Shown here: positions 1 to 11,665 of the stretch, in pieces
Layout of the letters: each line of letters begins with the position of its first letter
Numbering within the stretch: position 1 is the first letter of the stretch
DNA from: Neocallimastix lanati (nom. inval.)
Lineage: Eukaryota; Neocallimastigomycota; Neocallimastigomycetes; Neocallimastigales; Neocallimastigaceae
Length of the DNA stretch: 64,000 nt
Assembly: GCA_016946835.1 (NCBI GenBank)
Contig: JACVTC010000085.1
Location: 1-64,000 of the forward strand
Direction of reading: 5' to 3'
Position numbers and translations under genes: made by a program
The notes under the pieces: model-generated
What the model saw: the letters and a program-made list of their open reading frames with translations, nothing else
What the model was told of the DNA's origin: nothing
Database searches by the model: none

Positions 1-657
1 AACTTAAATAGCATTAATAATACTAATAATCCTTATAATATTTTTGGAAATAAAAATAATATTAATAATTTTTCTGAAATTTTTAATAAAAATAATATTA
101 ATAATCTTTCTGAAAACCTTAATAAAAATAATATTAATAATCTTTCTGAAAACCTTAATAAAAATAATATTAATACTGATAAACCTTCTGAAAATTTTTG
201 TAATGATAATAATGATAATATAGTTTCTAAAGATGTTGATAATACTATTAGTAATAAAAATTTTTCCTCAATTTTTAATGAAGATGTTAATAATAAAAAT
301 TCTTTCGAAATTAATCATCATGTTAAAGATATTAATGATTTCGTTATAAGTGGTAACAAAAAAGATAATAAAAATTCTTTACAAAATAATTATTCTTTAT
401 TAACAAAAATAAATGAAATTAATGATAAAAAGAATTATGAAAACAGTGTAATCAAAAATATTGATATTTCTATTGAAAATACTGTTAAGAATTTTAAAAG
501 TGTAAAGGAAATAACTATTCATGAAATTGCGGCGAAAGCACCAACAAAAATTAGAAACAAACTAAAGTTTTTATTATTAAATAATATAAATGTATTGGCA
601 CTTGATACAGATGATTTAGGTAAATCGAAATTACTAAGTCATAAAATAAAATCATAA
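1..657 (+). pseudogene. Gypsy-A Asn-rich protease-RT linker region
   Basis: Reading from base 1, this stretch translates into about 160 residues of Asn-rich sequence with a repeated unit resembling NNLSENLNKNNI. A less biased segment follows, ending in a leucine- and lysine-rich part close to the RT. It corresponds to the region between the protease and RT of gypsy polyproteins and is part of the same fossil. The same Asn-Phe-Ser-Glu-Asn style reappears in the linker between RNase H and integrase. The start lies outside the window. Confidence 0.65.
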
Positions 658-665
658 GTGGTCGA

Positions 666-3600
666 ATGCCAATTAAACAAAGAATGTATCGAGTAGCAAA
701 TAAGAAGCAAATGAGTATACTAAGAGAAGAAATAAGTAAATTATTAAGAAATGGATTGATAGAACCTTCAAAATCATCATGGTCGTTCCCAGTTATTCTC
801 GTTCCTAAAAAGAATGGTAAATGGAGAATGGTAGTGGATTATAGAAAATTAAATGATATTACTATTAAAGACGCATATCCTTTACCTTATATAGAAGAAA
901 TATTATTTTCTATAGGCAATAAAGTTAAGTATTTAACCACGCTTGACTTATTTTCTGGTTTCCATCAGATTCCTATGGAAAAAGAAGACAGAAATAAAAC
1001 TTGCTTTACAACAATGTTTGGAAATTATAATTACAAAGTTATGCCATTCGGACTTTGTAACGCTCCTGCAACTTTCCAACGTGAAATGAACAGAATATTC
1101 TTGCCTTTAATTGGTAAATGTATGTTCATTTATATGGATGATTTAGTAATATTTTCTGATACCTTAGAACAACACATATTGGATCTACAAAAAGTTTTTG
1201 ATATTATTAAAGAAAATGGTCTAAAGGCTAATTTATCAAAATGCCATTTTATTAAACAAGAAGTTGAAGTATTAGGCCATATTTTATCCACAGAAGGTAT
1301 AAAGCCAGTACCCAAAAAGGTAGATGTAATATCCAAATGGGAATCACCTAAAAATATTACTCAATTAAGATCTTTCTTAGGTGCAATTGGATATTATAGA
1401 AAATTTATTAAAGATTTTGCTATAATTGCTCAACCATTATTTAAACTATTAAAGAAAAATATAAAATATATCTGGGATGATATAACTGAAGAAAGATTTA
1501 AAATTCTTAAGGAAAAACTTATTGAAGTTCCTATTCTTAAATATCCAAATTATGATAAACAATTTTTAATTAGAACGGATGCTTCATTAGATGGAATAGG
1601 TGGTGTATTAATGCAGAAAGATAAAGATAACATCGAACACCCAATTCAATACATTAGTAGATCTTTAAAACCTACTGAAATAAATTATAGTATTACTGAT
1701 TTAGAAGGCACAGCTGCTTACTATTGTTGTTTAAAATTTAAACCATATTTTAGTGGTAATAAATATGATACTATCTTATATACTGATCATAAACCTTTAA
1801 TAGGCTTATTTAATAATAAAGAACCAAATAATGCTCGTCAAGCTAGATGGGTTATAACTTTTAGTATGTTAAAAATTGTAGTTAAATATGAACAAGGAAA
1901 GAAAAATGTTATTGCTGATGCACTTTCTCGATTAATTCCTGACTCTAAAAATATTAATAAAGAAATTAAAAATAATACTTTGTTTATTCATTTGAATAAT
2001 AATGAAAATATTAATTACGATTCTATTGAAAATATAAATAGAATGAATAATACAAATAAAAATGATTATCCTTTAAATAATATTTCTGAAGAAAATAATT
2101 ACGTTAATTTTAATAAAAATAATTTAGATAATAATATAATTAATTCTTTAAATAAATTAAATAATAATAATAATAATAATAATTATATTTTTAAAAATTT
2201 AAATAATAATTCCAGTGTTAATAGTTATTATGAAAAATTTAATAATAATAATAATAATGACAAAAATTTTTATTTAGAAAATTTTGATAATAATTGTAAT
2301 AATAGTAGTAACGATATTAAAAATTTTTCAAAGGAATTTTGTAACCTTAATCAAAATAATATTAAAAATTTTTCTGAAAATCTTAATTATAACAATATTA
2401 ATAAAAATTGTATTAATAATTTTTATGAAAATAATTTTGATAAAAACCCTTTAATTAATATTTCTGAAAATTCTTATAATAAAAATCTTAATATATGTAA
2501 TTCTAAAATTAATGATAACTATAATGAAAATAATATTAATTTAAATAAAAGTAAAGATAATAATAATTTGGAAAATTATTATATTTTAAATAAAGATTCC
2601 ATTGAAAATAATTTTAATGAAAATGAAATAATTTTTGTTACAACTAATGATGACAGTAATAATACTGAAGTTGAAGAATTAAATAATAGTATTGCTATTA
2701 AAGAATATTTGAAAAAGAAAATAATTATTATAGATAATATTAAATATTTTAAAGACGGAGAAAATATTCGTAAATTTGTCGAAAACAAAGAAGAGAAAAT
2801 AGAACTATTATTAGCTGCGCATAGTGTTGGACATGAAGGCTATTATAAAACATACGATAGACTTAAAAGGAAATATTATTGGGAAAACATGTCCAAAGAT
2901 GTAGAATTACTTGTTAAAACTTGCCATGATTGTCAAATGAACAGACCACAACCAATTAATAGAGGTACTGAATCATTTGCTACTAAACCAGGTTTACCCT
3001 TTACTTGAGTTGGTTTAGACATTATAGGACCCTTACCTATCACTAAATCAAATAATAAATACATAATTGTTTTAGTTGATTATTTTACAAAATGGGTAGA
3101 AGCCGAACCATTTCCTACAATTGAATCTAAAGACGTTATTAAGTTTCTTACTAATGTATTTTCTCGACATGGCATTCCTGAAATTTTAATCACTGATAAT
3201 GGTCCGCAATTTACTTCCAATGCTACAAAAGGATTTTTAGATTTATATAATGTTTATGTTCATTACATCAGTACTTACCATCCTGAAAGTAATGGCCAAG
3301 TTGAAAATAGAAATAGAGAAATTATAAAATATATTAGACTACTTGGAGGAACAGAAAAGAATTGGGATGAAATTCTTCCAGTTGCTTTATGGGCCTTAAG
3401 AACTTGCAAAAGTGAAGTTACAAAATTTTCTAGTTTTGAACTCTTATATGGTAGAACTGATCTACAACCATTCGAATTAACAATTGCATATAATGATAGA
3501 AATATAAATGAAACCTTTGATGAATATTTAATTAGAAAATTTACAACTCATCATAAATGGATTATGGAAGCCACTGCTAATATTGATAATGCTAATAAAT

Positions 3601-3862
3601 TATGGGAAAATAGAAGAAAACAACAAAAATCTATGAATACTGTTTTTGAACCAGGGGACTTAGTTTTAGTTAGAAATTTCTCAAGAAGAAAGTTAGACCC
3701 CTTTTACACTGGTCCTTTTAGAATTGTTCAAATGAATTATAATACCGCTTGTATTTGTGATATTTACACTGGTGAAATAGCTGACAGAAATGTACACCAG
3801 AAAAATCTTGTTCATTATTATACTTGGTATAATCAGACTTCAGGGGACGAAGTCTCATCTTA
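666..3862 (+). pseudogene. pol: Gypsy-A pol: RT, RNase H, integrase
   Basis: The open segment from 666 shows an RT with LDLFSGFHQI and MPFGLCNAPATFQ, and the catalytic YMDD near residue 155. An RNase H domain follows (RTDAS near residue 303, TDHKPL). About 250 residues are dominated by Asn (about 430-680). Next comes an HHCC integrase zinc finger (HSVGHEGYYKTY and CHDCQMNRPQP). Downstream of 3008 the integrase core is recognisable (VDYFTKWVEAEP, DNGPQFTS, ESNGQVENRNRE), then a GPY/F-type end (YTGPFRIV). No chromodomain is seen. The family makes this as a polyprotein cut by its own protease. It is broken and treated as a fossil. The Asn-rich linkers lie between domains, so they need not disturb folding. 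Confidence 0.9.
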
Positions 3863-3875
3863 AGCGGAGAGATTA

Positions 3876-5049
3876 TGATACGGGGTGTCACTAAATACCT
3901 TGTATTTCCTATTAAATACTCTTAATAATAATAAAATAAAATTATTATTAAATATTCTTATTAAAATCTTTTATTAATATCAAATATAATAAAAATTATT
4001 ATTAAATATTCTTATTAAAATCTTTTATTAATATTAAATATAATAAAAATTATTATTAAATATTCTTATAAAATTCTTTTATTAATATCAAATCTAATAA
4101 AAATTATTATTAAATATTCTTATAAAATTCTTTTATTAATATCAAATCTAATAAAAATTATTATTAAATATTCTTATTAAAATCTTTTATTAATATCAAA
4201 TATAATAAAAATTATTATTAAATATTCTTATTAAAATCTTTTATTAATATTAAATATAACAAAAATTATTATTAAATATTCTTATTAAAATCTTTTATTA
4301 ATATCAAATCTAATAAAAATAATTATTAAATATTTTATTAATATTAAATATAATAAAAATTATTATTAAATATTCTTATTAAAAATTATATAATATTTAA
4401 ATCATTACTAATTCTTATTTTTATATTAAGAATAATAAAAACCTATTTCAATAAATATTTGATGTAAAATACAGAATTATAAGTTTCTGTATAATATTTT
4501 CTAAAACTTTGAAATAAACTAAAAATAAAACAAAAATTAAAAATAAATTAAATCTTTATTAAAATAAAAATGAACTAAAATACAGAAGAATTCCAATAAT
4601 AAAAAAATGATCTAAAATACAGAAAATATCAATTCTGTATAATTCTCTCTCTGAATAACAATATCAAGAAGAAGCTACCGCCCGGAATGCCCTTCGTGAT
4701 ACAAGCTCCAAATTAATTTTTTATATTTTAATTTAATAAATGTTATTTTTTTTTTTTTAAAAAAATAATTTAAAATAATAGTTAAAAATTAAAATAAAAT
4801 AGTTATAATAGTTTTTTTTTTATAAAGAATATATTAATAATAAATAAAATGTATTAAAATAAAAGTATAAAAAGAAGAATAAATTTCTTTCTTTTTAATA
4901 CTTGGAACAAATAATTTTAATTTTAAATTTAAATAAAGAATATTTTAAAATTTAATTTTTTTCTTGTTTCCAAATTTATTTTTATAGTTATGTGTTAATA
5001 TTTATTTTTTGTTTTGAATATCTTAGTGTTTCAACCCCAGCCCGTATCA
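3876..5049 (+). repeat. 3' LTR of Gypsy-A (1174 bp)
   Basis: Begins TGATACGGGGTG and ends CAGCCCGTATCA, so it has TG...CA ends with an imperfect inverted terminal repeat. The U3 part carries about eight copies of a roughly 55-60 bp AT-rich unit. Then come CTCTCTCTGAATAAC and a GC-richer block (about 4670-4710) likely to lie in the transcribed leader. Near-identical LTRs occur at 11666-13399, 13404-14485 and, inverted and more diverged, at 52318-53271. The 3' flank is ATGA. The matching 5' flank is not in the window. Confidence 0.92.
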
Positions 5050-5302
5050 ATGAATCATAAAGATCAAGAAAGATTTTAGTCATATCAGAAGTGAATTGGA
5101 CTCCATTATCAGTAGTAATAACTTGAGGCACACCATGTCTTGCAAAAGCGTTTATTAAAAATTTAATTATATCAGAGGAAGTTATGTTTTCAGTGGGTTC
5201 GGCTTCAACCCATTTGGTAAAGAAATCAACAGTTACTATAATATATTGATTATAGTTTCTTGTTTTTGGTAACGGTCCTATAATATCTAATCCTAAATGC
5301 AC
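5050..5302 (-). pseudogene. Gypsy-B integrase core, fragment
   Basis: The translation contains LGLDIIGPLPKT, VDFFTKWVEAEP and ITTDNGVQFTS, which mark the N-terminal half of the gypsy integrase catalytic core. Homology stops exactly at the Gypsy-A LTR boundary at 5049/5050. The open frame runs on into the LTR, but that extension is not integrase. Fossil fragment. Confidence 0.9.
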
Positions 5303-5341
5303 AAAGGGACCCTCTACTTTAGCTGGATGGTTTTCGGTTGG

Positions 5342-8275
5342 TTATGGATATGGTTGAGGACGATTTAACTGGCATTTTTCACAATTACTAACAATTCTTT
5401 TGATATCTTTAATCATATGATTCCAATAAAAGTTTTTCTTAAGTCTTTGATATGTTTTGTAATATCCTTCGTGGCCAATATTATGAGCTTCTAAAATTAA
5501 TTTAAATTTTTCATTTTCATCCGTTATTAATTTTCTATAATTTCCATTGTCAATAAAGTAATCTTCACCATCAATAACAGTAAACTTTTCATTGATAAAT
5601 TCCTTTATAACTTTAGATAATAATTCTTCATTATTTCCATTAGTAATTTTTGTTAATAATATCTTTCTCTCTTCCTTACTTTTCATTCTTGAAAGAGCAT
5701 CAGCTAACACATTCTTTTTGCCTGATTCATATTTTATATTAATTCCAAGCATACTAGCGGTTAGACACCATCTTGTTTGCCTTGCATTCAAAGGTTCTTT
5801 ATTCTTAAATAAACCAACTAATGGTTTATGATCTGTGTAAATAGTTGTAGGTAATGGATTTCCATCAATATAAGATTTAAATTTAGTCAGACAGTAGAAT
5901 AAAGCTGTTCCTTCCAAATCTGTGATACCATAATTCTTTTCAGCTTTCTTCAAACTTCTACTTATAAAGTGTATTGGATGCTCCTTACCGGTTTCTTCTT
6001 CTTTTTGTAAAAGAACTCCACCAATTCCATTATACGAAGCATCAGTTCTAATGATAAAAGGTTTCTCAAATAACGGAAATTTTAGAATAGGTGCATTGAT
6101 TAATTTTTCTTTTAGGAGTTCAAAGCTTTCTTGTTGTTCTTTATTCCATTCATATTTAGTATTCTTTTTCAATAATTTACATAAAGGTGAAGTAATTTGA
6201 GCATATTTAGGAATAAAATCACGATAATATCCTACTGCTCCTAGAAATGATCTTAATTCATGAAGTGATGAAGGGGCTTCCCACTTCTTAATAGCTGTTA
6301 TTTTGCTTTCCATGGGGCTTAATCCTTTAGTAGTAAGTTTGTGACCTAATACATCAACTTCAGTTTGAAGAAAATGGCACTTTTCAATATTAATTTTTAA
6401 CTTGTTTTCTTTAAATATTTCTAATACTTGTTTAATATGAATTAAATGTTCTTCGATACTTTTTGAATAGATCAAAACATCATCAATAAATACGTAAACA
6501 AATTCACCAATAAAAGGGAATAAAATTTTATTCATTTCTCTTTGGAAGGTTGAGGGAGCTCCAGTAAGTCCAAAAGGCATAACCTTAAATTGATAATTTC
6601 CAAACTTAGTAGTGAAAGTGGTTACTTCAACGCTTTCTTCATCCATTAAGATTTGGTGAAAACCCGAAAATAAATCAAGAGTTGTAAATATTTTAGCTCC
6701 TCCGAGACTATCAAAAATTTCATCTATATATGGAACTGAATAAGAATCTTTTTCTGTCATATCATTGACTTTTCGGTAGTCAATGCACAAGCACCACTTT
6801 CCATTGTGTTTTAGAATAAGTACTACTGGAGATGACCATTCTGAACAGGATGGTTCTATCAATCCTTTCTTAATAAGTTTTGTAAGTTCTTCTTTTAAGA
6901 TATCTGATTTTAATTTAGTTAACCTATAACTTCTTAATTTTACTGGCTTTGCATATGCTTTTAAACGAATCTTATGTGGTGAAAGTTTAGAAGGAGTTAG
7001 TTCTTCTGTTGAAGTGGCAACTATGTCAATCATTTCTTTGAGAATTTTAATAATTTGTTCTTTATAATCTTTATTTAAGGTACTTAAAAATTCATCACTC
7101 TCAATAAATTCCATTGGAGTTAATTCCTTTATAATTTCCTTCTCATTATTCGTTTCTTTAACTTTTCTAATAGTACAAATTATACTTTCTTCATCATAAT
7201 ATTGATTATTTATTTTAGCTATTTCTTCGTATTCACTTTCTGACAAAAGTTTACATAAACTGTTTAAGGTCGGATGAATAAATAAACAATGATCGATTTG
7301 AGTTTTAAAGTTTATTAACATATCATAAAAAGAGTCTTCTTTCTCAATAATTCTAAAGTCCGCATTAAATTCATAATTATTAATTTTTACTGGTAATCGA
7401 ACAATAATTCCTTCCGAGTATTCTTCATCTTGTGTTGCTAGTTGGATTCTTCCACGACTTTTTCCAACTGTTTCATATTCACCAGGTAATTTATCAAAAT
7501 ACTGCTTAGTAACGATGCTTAGGTTACTACAAGAATCAATTAAAAGTTTTCCTAGTACTCCGTCAACACTTGCATCAACCATTACTAAGTCTTCTTCGGC
7601 TACTTCACAACTTTTACTTATGTAGCTATGATCATAGTTATTTACTAATAAAGTTCGTGCTATTACATTGTCTACAGTTCCAATTATTTTAGATTTTTCT
7701 AACTTTAAACCTTGAGTTAATTGTGAACGAATTTTCGGACATGCATTCAAGAGTTGACCTATCGTAATACTGGATTTAAGATTATTTAAATCATCCATAA
7801 TATTGTAAGGTTCTTTATTATTCATCATTTTGATATTCCTTTTTACTAACTGAGTATTTCCATTATTAGTTTCTTTAGTTTTTGTTGAAATTAATTTTTC
7901 CAAAGTATTAGTTTTATTTTGTTGATTATCTTTATTCATTTCTAGATCTTCTATTTCATTATCGATTACAAGTATATCTTCAGATTCAACTTTTTCCTTT
8001 CCTTTTGATGAATAATTGTTGTTTTCTTCTTTACTTTCTCTTACTCTTGTCATATTTCTTAATTCCTTTTCTTTTTGTTTTTCTTTGTTAATATTTGGTT
8101 GAGTTAAAATTGAAGGAAGTATTTGATTTTTATAAACTTTATTTGGTTTATTATGTAGCTCATTTTCTTTCTTCTTTCTTAAAGCAGGAGTTGCAAAAGG
8201 ACGTGGATTATCTTTTAAACTTTTATGTACTTTCTTGGAATTATTTTCTTCTTTTTCGCTGTTATTATCATTCAT
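5342..8275 (-). pseudogene. pol: Gypsy-B pol: protease-like domain, RT, RNase H, integrase zinc finger
   Basis: One 977-residue open segment. The N-terminal 225 residues are charged and low-complexity. A retropepsin-like domain lies at about 225-345. RT lies at about 430-640, with CIDYRKVNDMTEKDSY, LDLFSGFHQI, MPFGLTGAPSTFQ and FIDDVLIYS. RNase H is near 740-850 (RTDASYNGIGGVLLQ, TDHKPLVGLF). An HHCC zinc finger sits at the C-terminus (HNIGHEGYYKTY, CEKCQLNRPQP). It reads as a polyprotein. RT and RNase H look well preserved, but the element as a whole is broken. Compared with Gypsy-A it has no long Asn tract between RNase H and the zinc finger. Confidence 0.92.
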
Positions 8276-8448
8276 TTTTCTTTTTATAGCATTTATAATG
8301 ATATCATCCTCACTTTCAGTTGTGTCACTAAAATCAGATTCTTCTTTGAAAGAATTATTATCAATTGGAGTATTCTTGGTAATTAGATTCTTTTGTAAAT
8401 TATTTAATGAAGCTATTTTTTTGTCATTGGGAGTGCTTCTGCTCCCAT

Positions 8449-9360
8449 TTAGAAGTTTAAAGACTTTTTGGAATATATTTCTTTTTTATTTTTTTCCATA
8501 ATCTTATTTAATTGAGGGCAATAGTATGAGTAATGACCTTCTTCCTTACAGAAGAAACAAGTTTTAACGGATAAATTTCTCATTTTCTGGGTTGATTCTT
8601 CTATAATATCTTGAGGTTTCGGTTTATTATTTGTTTGACTTGTTTGGAAAGTTTCGTTTCTTCTTTTAGGATAAAGTCTTGAAGTAGTACTGTTTTGATT
8701 ATTTTGATTATGTTGGGAATTATTAATATTATAGGTATTAATATTATTGTTCCTTACAGAAAGTCTATCTACTTTTTCGGCAATTTTGAAAGCTTTCTCC
8801 ATACTTATATCATCTTTAAGGGATAATTTCTTCCAGGTTTCATAATTATTTTGAATAGAATCAATATAATCTAGTACACCAATGCGCTTTCTTCTCTTTT
8901 TATCAAGTTTAGTGTACAAAGTTCTATATCTTACATTAAAGTCTTTAATCTTTTCGTTTCTTTTAATTCGCATTGCACGAAGTTCTTTAAGAAGTAAATT
9001 TTGGTCTTCTTTAATACCGTAAAAATTTTCAAGACTTGAAATAATTTTTCCAAGAGAAGGAAATTTAATATCATCATCAACATTTTCTTCTTCATCATCT
9101 TCTTCTTCTTCATCTGATGAATCATCACTTTCATCATCACTATCTTCTCCCAAATCTTCAATAACGCGTTGTACTTCACCAGAGCTGGTAAGTAAACAAG
9201 CATTAAATATTGTTTCTGGATCTGTAATACCTTGTATCTTGATCCAAAGTTTTAATTCAGTAGCCCAGGACTTAATATCTAAATTGTCCTTGCTAAGTTT
9301 CACAATATCTCTTAATTCTTTTTTCAATTCTTTAAAGCTCAAAGTTGTTTCCTTGGACAT
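8449..9360 (-). pseudogene. gag: Gypsy-B gag (capsid and zinc knuckle)
   Basis: Likely start at the Met of MSKETTLSFKELKKEL (9358-9360). The open frame runs upstream to 9426, but that part looks like leader. A capsid-like helical segment includes IKSWATELKLWIKIQGI, then a very acidic Glu/Asp/Ser tract, then helices typical of gypsy gag. A C-terminal zinc knuckle, CFFCKEEGHYSYYC, has CX2CX4HX4C spacing. The gene precedes pol on the same strand with a short non-overlapping gap, 8276-8448. The product would build the virus-like particle. The frame looks open throughout; the element is nonetheless a fossil. Confidence 0.85.
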
Positions 9361-9532
9361 TTTGTTTAAATATTTCTTGTTGTATATTAATGAGGTGATT
9401 AAATAAGAATAAATTTGGAAATACAACTTTAAAAATATAATTTAATAGGTAATTTAATATCGAATCAATTTTTAAAACAATATATTTTAGTAACTTTTGA
9501 AAATAATAATTTTATTTGCTTTCTTTAGTAGA

Positions 9533-9730
9533 TATAAGCTCGAAATCCTTATCGACAACTTAGTAGAAATTATAAAGCACGAGGTTCTTTTCGACCACTT
9601 TATTAAGAATAATTTTTAAGTTCGAAATCTTTATCGACAACTTAATAGAATAATTTTAAGTTCGAAATCTTTATCGACAACTTAATAGAATATTTTTCAA
9701 GCTCGAAATCTTTATCGACCACTTGAATTT
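9533..9730 (-). repeat. About five copies of a ~42-bp repeat in Gypsy-B leader
   Basis: Plus-strand units read like AAGTTCGAAATCTTTATCG followed by ACAACTTAATAGAA. About five imperfect copies run head to tail upstream of gag. They fall in the untranslated leader of the minus-strand element. The function is unknown; packaging or translation signals are possible. Confidence 0.8.
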
Positions 9731-9879
9731 TGTAATTTAGTATATTTGTAGTAATAAATTTAGAAGCAAAGTTTTATTTATTATTTTCACCTTTCAAAAA
9801 TTTTTCTTTTTAAACGATAAATATTGTATTGTTGTAGCTAATAAAATTATTAATTAATTATAATTATTAAACACAAAAA

Positions 9880-10660
9880 ATAATCTTTATTGTCGTACAA
9901 TCTGATAGTACACACTGTCTGACGTGCAGCTTACCTAATGGTGTCATGCCACGCGTGTGCCACGATTACTATATTCAATATAAAATATAGCAGTTCAGAG
10001 CCTACTAGCCCAATTACTATGTAGGATAAACTTAATCCGATAATCTATGTACGGAATAAAAAAAATTTTAAAAGTATTCAATAATATTTTTATTAACTAA
10101 TAAAAATTAACTAAAAACACAATATTTTCAAAGTAAATTAAGATTCTATTACAGGAATTATATAACAAATAAAGTACCAGTAATAAAAAAAAAATAAAAA
10201 AAAAATTTAAATGGCGAAGTTAGCCAAAATCTGATACTTTATATAATAAAGTGCCTTATAACTAGCACAAAGAAAAATAAAAAAAATATAAAAAAAAACA
10301 ATCTTACGCCTTCGGTGACGTAAGCTCCTTATTCGCCAGTGCTTGGAAAGTACCCGCACCTTCGTGTGTTGAAACGTTGAAGGCTGAACTATTATTACCG
10401 GGTTGGTAACCAAATACCTTCGTCTACTTTCCAATTAATTCCCAAAATAACTATTATCCAATAACCTACTATGAATAATAGATATTTTGTTGTTTTCTGG
10501 AAATACACTGTATATGAGCTCTATCCGCTCCTTGTTATAATTTAAAATCTTTTTTTTAGAATCTTAATTTTACTTATTTAAAAAAAATTTTTTTTTTTAT
10601 ATATATATCAAACAAGCGCCATAGGTTAATCAAAGGATTAACGACTTACTTGTTTATCAA
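9880..10660 (-). other. GC-richer, structured leader blocks of Gypsy-B
   Basis: Three islands of higher GC stand out from AT-rich DNA: 9895-10060, 10285-10440 and 10605-10655. They contain many short inverted repeats, for example TTACG...CGTAA around 10303-10322 and GGTT...AACC near 10402-10412. They lie between the putative primer-binding site and gag of Gypsy-B, so a structured RNA leader is the simplest reading. The minus strand carries GGAGCTTACGTCACCGAAGG, similar to a block in the Gypsy-A LTR. An apparent 75-codon frame over it is not convincing. Confidence 0.45.
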
Positions 10661-10682
10661 TATAAAATAAAAAAAAAATTAA

Positions 10683-10880
10683 AAAAAATCTATGTTATTT
10701 ACTATTATTTCTATTTAATTCCCCGATATCTCCACCATATAAATGTTAAGGTTTTAGAGAATTAAATAAAAATAAAGTAAGAAAAAATCTATGTTATTTA
10801 CTATTATTTCTATTTAATTCCCCGATATCTCCACCATATAAATGTTAAGGTTTTAGAGAATTAAATAAAAATAAAGTAAG
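10683..10880 (-). repeat. 99-bp tandem duplication carrying a primer-binding-like site
   Basis: Two nearly identical 99-bp units, 10683-10781 and 10782-10880. Each contains CCCCGATATCTCCACCA (10721-10737 and 10820-10836). Because it ends in CCA, it resembles a tRNA 3' end and reads as a primer-binding site for a minus-strand element. The same 17-mer lies next to the 5' LTR of element C at 32215-32231. Confidence 0.8.
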
Positions 10881-11140
10881 AAACACAAATTTTATTTATT
10901 TATTTTATTTATTTATTTTATTAAATTTATTTGATTTTATTTGATGATATTTAAAAATTAGTAGCAAAATTTACAACTATTTATACTTTTTTCAAGGCAT
11001 AAAAGTTGTTCTTGCCACTAAATTACATTTTATTTATTTTTTTTTATAAAAACTATTAAATTTAAATTGATTTTTATAATCAATTATATAAAATTTAATT
11101 ATAACAATATAAATAAAATACATTTATAATATTAATAAAA

Positions 11141-11179
<39 letters not shown>

Positions 11180-11660
11180 TATCTAAAATATTACTAATAA
11201 GAATTTATTTAATTGGCTATAATTTTTATTACAATCTGTTAAAATATTCAAATAAAAATAAAAATACTATTCTAATATAAAGGTTTTTAATAAAATAAAA
11301 TATTTTTCAATATAAAATAAAACATTTCGATATAAAATTTTATAATAAAAAGTTAAAATATAATATATAAATTTTTAATTATCAATATATAAAAATATTA
11401 TTAATACAAATTTTCATTATTAATATAAAAAAAAATAAGATTTATTATTAATATTGCTAATATAAGTTTTAAATATATAAAAATATTACTATTAATATAA
11501 GATTTAATATAAAAATATAAAGTTTAATATAATTTTTGATTTAATTTTTGATCTTTGGATTTAAAAATTTATTAAAGTACAAAAATAATAATGTACACAT
11601 AATGTATTAGAAATAAATCGTAGATTTAATTAAGAATGCATTATTTAGTACATTCTTATC
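10843..11660 (-). repeat. Putative 5' LTR of Gypsy-B
   Basis: TGTTAAGG begins six bases after the second primer-binding-like site, the position expected for the inner LTR end of a minus-strand element. The region up to the next LTR is non-coding and AT-rich, with a 33-base T run at about 11142-11174. The outer end is not proven, and the matching 3' LTR is outside the window. Confidence 0.4.
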
Positions 11661-11665
11661 ATGAA

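Larger units (their letters stand above)
1..5049 (+). mobile_element. Gypsy-A, Ty3/gypsy LTR retrotransposon, 5' part outside window
   Basis: The visible parts, in order, are an Asn-rich protease-RT linker (1-660), RT, RNase H, a second Asn-rich linker, an integrase zinc finger, an integrase core with GPY/F-type C-terminus, and the 3' LTR. The domain order RT-RNaseH-IN is that of Ty3/gypsy. The 5' LTR and gag lie before the window. It is inserted into Gypsy-B, because the minus-strand integrase of B resumes directly after the LTR at 5050. The element is a fossil but fairly young-looking, with long open stretches and about two or three breaks in the visible part. A purine-rich stretch (3863-3875) just before the LTR may be the polypurine tract. 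Confidence 0.9.
5050..11660 (-). mobile_element. Gypsy-B, Ty3/gypsy LTR retrotransposon, minus strand, split by Gypsy-A
   Basis: On the minus strand the order is a putative 5' LTR (about 10843-11660), a primer-binding-like site, a long leader (about 9361-10840), gag (8449-9360), a protease-RT-RNaseH-zinc-finger ORF (5342-8275), and the start of integrase (5050-5302). Gypsy-A is inserted in the integrase. The rest of the integrase and the 3' LTR must lie before the window. The family assignment rests on the gypsy domain order. It is a fossil with long intact reading frames and about two breaks apart from the insertion, so probably fairly young. The outer LTR boundary is uncertain. Confidence 0.85.

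Noticed and set aside
9061-9203. 90-codon Lys/Met-rich minus-strand frame in Gypsy-B gag
   Set aside because: An alternative frame of the acidic tract of gag; composition artefact.
10207-10434. 75-codon minus-strand frame
   Set aside because: It overlies hairpin-rich leader DNA of Gypsy-B, starts and ends in low-complexity DNA and has no recognisable domain.
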